This document shows, in pieces, positions 3,829-6,409 of a stretch of DNA of 6,409 bases (within the stretch, counting starts at the first letter, position 1; every line of letters starts with the position of its first letter). Made by a program: the position numbers and the translations under genes. The stretch is from Acidimicrobiaceae bacterium (lineage in GTDB: Bacteria > Actinomycetota > Acidimicrobiia > Acidimicrobiales > UBA8190). Under the pieces are notes generated by a model, which made no database searches, was not told the origin of the DNA, and saw nothing but the letters and a program-made list of their open reading frames with translations. The DNA is taken from the NCBI GenBank assembly GCA_003131945.1, contig PKWD01000122.1:1-6409 (forward strand), read 5' to 3'.

Positions 3829-5466
3829 TCAACCGGGCAGTCGGGCCCCTCGGAGCCCGGTGGGAGTGGGCCACACGAACAGTCCACCGGCCCGTACGCC
3901 GACCGTACTCGGACCCGTGGCCGGGAGACCGCCCTCGGGCTTGCCTGTGGCCGAGCAGGGCCGAAACACAGGTGCGCTCACCCGCTTCCCACCGGCCACG
4001 GCCCCTTTGGCCGCGTCGACCTTGTACAACGGGTCCTGCTCACACCAGAACACCTCGTTGCCGGTGACGGCGCTCGTCTTTCCGCTCTCGACGTCGAGCA
4101 CCACCCGCTGGCGTGACCGGAGCTGCACCACGAGGTGCGTTCCATCGGCGAAGGCCACGTTCGTCCCCAACGAAAGTGACTGAGCACCGAGCACCGGCTC
4201 GGACCACGGTGTGGTCCCCGAGCTCGGATCGAGGCCGACGAGCGTCAGACTGACCCCTGACATGTTCACCGATGTCGCCGTCTGGTGGGCCGTTCCGGAG
4301 TACTGGCAGACGACGTCCGCCGTCAAGAACTGCAGTCCTCCACCACAGAAGAAATATCCGGGCACGCTCCACTTCACCGTCCCGTCCGAGCCGAAGATCC
4401 CCAGGGTCTTCGAGTCGCTCAGCGACAAGGTGTGACCGGTCGATGCGGTGCCGATGCTGCCGACGTCCAAAGAACCTTGGACGAGGAAGTCCCATCCGTC
4501 GTCGGGGTTGTACTGGCTCCCACCGAAGAGGCTGGCCACGGTGTGCGTCCAAAGGGACTGCCCGGTGGCCGAGGTCTGCACGAGGGTGGGTGTCGAGGAG
4601 CTGGTCTGCCAGAGATCGCCTTCTGTGGTGCTCCCGGGCTGAGCCACCGCCATGTTGCGCTCAGGACCGGAGATGACCCCCCGGACAGATCCGGTGTCCG
4701 GGTTGACGACCACCAGACCCGTGGTGGTGCTCGAAAGGAAGGCGTCGAGGCAGAAATACTGACCGCCCGTGCATACGGCGGCCGCGTCCGACAGCACGAT
4801 TGGTTGAGGCACCGACCAGAGCACCTTGCCGGTGAGGACATTCAGGCCTTGGGCAGTGACGGCGGGGTCGCCCGGTCCCCCGGCGGGAGTGAGCGCCAGC
4901 ACTGTATTGCCGAGCACCGTCGGCCCAAACGCCACCCCCGGGGTGATATCGGAGGCCGAAAATGGATGCCTCCACACGATCGACCCGTCGGCCGGGTCCA
5001 CCCCGGAGAGCTCGAGCCGGTGGCCTCGAGTCACATCCATGACGAGCACCGTGTTGTCGGCCGCAATCGGGCTTCCGACCACGTGCAGGGAGTCGTCGGT
5101 CCACCCGCCTGTTCCCCCCGAGGTGACGACGACGACGCCCAGTGCGAGAACGGCCACGGCGATGACAGCGCCGACCGGTATCGCCCAGTGGGGCCACCGG
5201 CGTCGCCCTGAGCCCTGAATCCCCCTCGTGATCAGGTCGTCGTAGGGCGCCACGGTGCTCGGCCATGGGACTGTGCCCGTTGCCGTAGCCATGGCAGCGG
5301 GCTGGAAGAGCCCCGTCGTCTCCGTCGCTCCCGCGGGCACGGTGGCCGGAGGGCCGAACGTCGCTCGGGCCGCCGCCGCTGTCCGCACAGAGGGATGGAG
5401 CTCCGGTGGATACCACTTACCGTCCGAGGCGATCCACCAACCCGGTCCCTGCGACACGTCACTCAT
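3829..5466 (-). CDS. Membrane-anchored protein with DUF2510-like N-terminus and PQQ-type beta-propeller
   Basis: 545 residues. Residues 8-22 carry PGWWIASDGKWYPPE, a Trp-rich DUF2510-like motif. A flexible Ala/Thr/Pro linker (28-75) and a basic segment (RGIQGSGRRRWPHW, 81-94) precede one membrane helix (about 95-115), which predicts an N-in topology with residues 116-545 outside the membrane. The outer part has recurring blade-like repeats: GVDPADGSIVWRHP (155-168), LTGKVLWSVP (211-220), VNPDTGSV (254-261), SATGQSLWTHT (299-309), GSDGTVKWSVP (359-369) and GLDPSSGTTPW (411-421). This fits a PQQ-like (quinoprotein ADH-type) beta-propeller, usually a binding or scaffold fold; no cofactor-site residues can be assigned. 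Six cysteines (232, 239, 374, 387, 475, 504), all outside, could form three disulfides. The ATG at 5466 is preferred: AAGGAG lies 6 nt upstream. ATG at 5469 and GTG at 5499 are alternatives. Role unknown, perhaps envelope assembly or sensing. Confidence 0.85.
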   Translation of the reverse strand: MSDVSQGPGWWIASDGKWYPPELHPSVRTAAAARATFGPPATVPAGATETTGLFQPAAMATATGTVPWPSTVAPYDDLITRGIQGSGRRRWPHWAIPVGAVIAVAVLALGVVVVTSGGTGGWTDDSLHVVGSPIAADNTVLVMDVTRGHRLELSGVDPADGSIVWRHPFSASDITPGVAFGPTVLGNTVLALTPAGGPGDPAVTAQGLNVLTGKVLWSVPQPIVLSDAAAVCTGGQYFCLDAFLSSTTTGLVVVNPDTGSVRGVISGPERNMAVAQPGSTTEGDLWQTSSSTPTLVQTSATGQSLWTHTVASLFGGSQYNPDDGWDFLVQGSLDVGSIGTASTGHTLSLSDSKTLGIFGSDGTVKWSVPGYFFCGGGLQFLTADVVCQYSGTAHQTATSVNMSGVSLTLVGLDPSSGTTPWSEPVLGAQSLSLGTNVAFADGTHLVVQLRSRQRVVLDVESGKTSAVTGNEVFWCEQDPLYKVDAAKGAVAGGKRVSAPVFRPCSATGKPEGGLPATGPSTVGVRAGGLFVWPTPTGLRGARLPG

Positions 5467-5472
5467 CATCGG

Positions 5473-5497
5473 CTCCTTCGGCGAAGGCGTCGCCTTC
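5473..5497 (-). promoter_or_regulatory. Ribosome binding site within two competing hairpins
   Basis: The SD AAGGAG (5478-5473) precedes the preferred ATG by 6 nt. On the mRNA, CCUUC (5479-5475 region complement, read 5487-5483) can pair with GAAGG of the SD (5479-5475, 3-nt loop) or with an upstream GAAGG (5497-5493). The two hairpins exclude each other, one hiding and one freeing the SD. The DNA form is visible as GAAGGCG-T-CGCCTTC at 5483-5497 next to CCTTC at 5475-5479. Whether transcripts include this stretch is unknown. Confidence 0.4.
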
Positions 5498-5630
5498 ACC
5501 AGGGAGAATCGACAGGACCGAGTCCACGGTTGACCATCGCCATGAGAAGGCCTCTGACCTGGGGCTTCGCCCTACCGGCTCGCCGCCATCATCTCGATCG
5601 TGTGCCGGTCCAGGTGGCCGACCAACCGCT

Positions 5631-6360
5631 TCACGCCAGAGCTCGCTCGAGCTCCTGCGTGATCGACCCCAACCACGAGAGTCACGGTTGATCGATTCGA
5701 GGAAATCGGCTTCACCTTTTTCATCGAGGTCCCAGAACCGGAGCAGGTCGGCGCGTCGTCGGACGGACCGCTCGATTGCTCGGACGACGGCGATCCGTTC
5801 CTCTACCCCATAGGCGTCGACGAACAGCCGGAGACGGCGCCCTCGCCGTACCGGGGTCGAGAATCCTGCCTTCCGGCACCACGCGTCTCGTCGAGGGGAA
5901 CGAAGCACCAGGCCGCGTCGGCCAGCTCCAGAAGAGGTTCGACGGGACGGGCCGGGTCCCAGTCGATGAACGCCACCGGCACCCCACCCCGATAGACCGT
6001 GTTCCACGGGGCGACATCGCCGTGCGAGACGATCTCTCCCGGTGCCGGCCTCTGGTCGTGATGACGCCAACAATCGTTGTCGGTTCTGAAGTCGGCCGCC
6101 GCATCGTGCAGACCACGCAACAGAACAGCGGCGGCGACCGATGTAGCTCAGGATCTCCCGGCCGTGTTCGTCGGCGGCGAGCGGGCGTGGCGCCCCGGCG
6201 TAGCCCTTGGCCTCAGGTGCTCGAGCAGACGATGGACCGCCGGTGTCCACGGACCCGAGGGCTTGCGCACGGTGTCGCCCTTACGAACGAGGGCGGTCGA
6301 AGTCCGACCTCCGACCAGCGGGACCTCTGTGTCGTCTCCCATGGCGACAGTCTTGCCCAT
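5631..6360 (-). pseudogene. Frameshifted APH-family phosphotransferase remnant
   Basis: Family pieces occur in order but in changing frames. The N-terminus EVPLVGGRTS...VRKPSGPWTPAVHRLLEHL runs from ATG 6360 (or 6342) to about 6214. After an apparent 1-base loss, EAKGYAGAPRPLAADEHGREILSYI runs to 6140. The frame then returns to the first for VAAAVLLRGLHDAAADF, the catalytic loop HGDVAPWN (6024-6001) and the metal-binding FIDWD (5970-5956), to about 5870. It shifts again for RLRLFVDAYGVEERI...FLESINRD, to about 5680, and last to GSITQELERALA and TGA at 5631. Three shifts fit single-base deletions. At 6140 the usual 15-20 residues between the SYI strand and the next helix seem missing. Intact members, about 260-270 residues, phosphorylate aminoglycosides or other small molecules in the cytoplasm. 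No intact product is possible from this sequence. Sequencing errors are possible, but neighbouring genes are clean, so true decay is likelier. Confidence 0.8.
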
Positions 6361-6409
6361 CCCCGATAGCGTTCACGTCAGCCCGCAGTCAGAGTCGTGA
6401 GCGCTTTGG

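Noticed and set aside
4285..5211. 308-codon open frame on the plus strand
   Set aside because: It lies antisense to the beta-propeller gene, whose frame has consistent repeats, a membrane helix and a proper SD.
5467..5499. GTG at 5499 or ATG at 5469 as start of the beta-propeller gene
   Set aside because: GTG 5499 has no SD and lies in a hairpin; ATG 5469 is only 3 nt from AAGGAG, whereas ATG 5466 has the better 6-nt spacing.
5459..6250. 263-codon minus-strand frame as one intact gene
   Set aside because: Only parts match the phosphotransferase family; the catalytic loop is in another frame, and the 3' part runs into the next gene's start.

Overview
The window is GC-rich with strongly GC-biased third codon positions, and looks like a chromosomal stretch from a high-GC actinobacterium. 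The best lineage clue is the motif PGWWIASDGKWYPPE at the start of the 545-residue membrane protein. This DUF2510-like motif is, to my knowledge, especially common in Acidimicrobiia. That lineage call is an inference. No rRNA, tRNA, CRISPR array, insertion sequence or attachment site was seen.

Layout. Positions 1-2239 (minus strand) hold a two-gene operon: a MarR-family repressor followed, through an ATGA stop/start overlap, by an ABC exporter subunit that runs off the left edge. A short palindrome that looks like the repressor's own operator lies over the -10 box. Positions 2262-2560 contain no convincing gene. Positions 2565-2766 (plus strand) hold a small transcribed-looking element with an exceptionally long Shine-Dalgarno match, a possible 14-codon ORF, and a downstream arm that nearly copies the 3' tail of 16S rRNA and pairs perfectly with the SD region. 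It faces a 59-codon gene on the minus strand (2811-2990), and a strong 14-bp hairpin terminator separates the two. That gene has a near-perfect actinobacterial LexA/SOS box over its -10 box. Next come a DsbA-like (Rv2466c-family) protein on the plus strand (3169-3807) that has lost both active-site cysteines, and, convergent with it, a membrane-anchored PQQ-type beta-propeller protein (3829-5466). The right end (5631-6360) holds a frameshifted remnant of an aminoglycoside-phosphotransferase-like gene.

How the parts may work together. The MarR/ABC pair is a classic locally regulated efflux unit. The Asp at the catalytic-Glu position and the missing Q-loop Gln suggest this subunit is the degenerate half of a heterodimeric exporter whose partner would lie beyond the left edge. 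The 59-residue protein is predicted to be made on DNA damage; its function is unknown. Three start codons (2239, 2990, 3169) sit 6-8 nt after a TAnnnT box with no Shine-Dalgarno, which points to leaderless transcription. This contrasts with the extreme SD at 2582-2597. The most unusual items are the SOS-controlled small gene and the SD/anti-SD-mimic RNA element; both rest on sequence patterns and need comparative checks.
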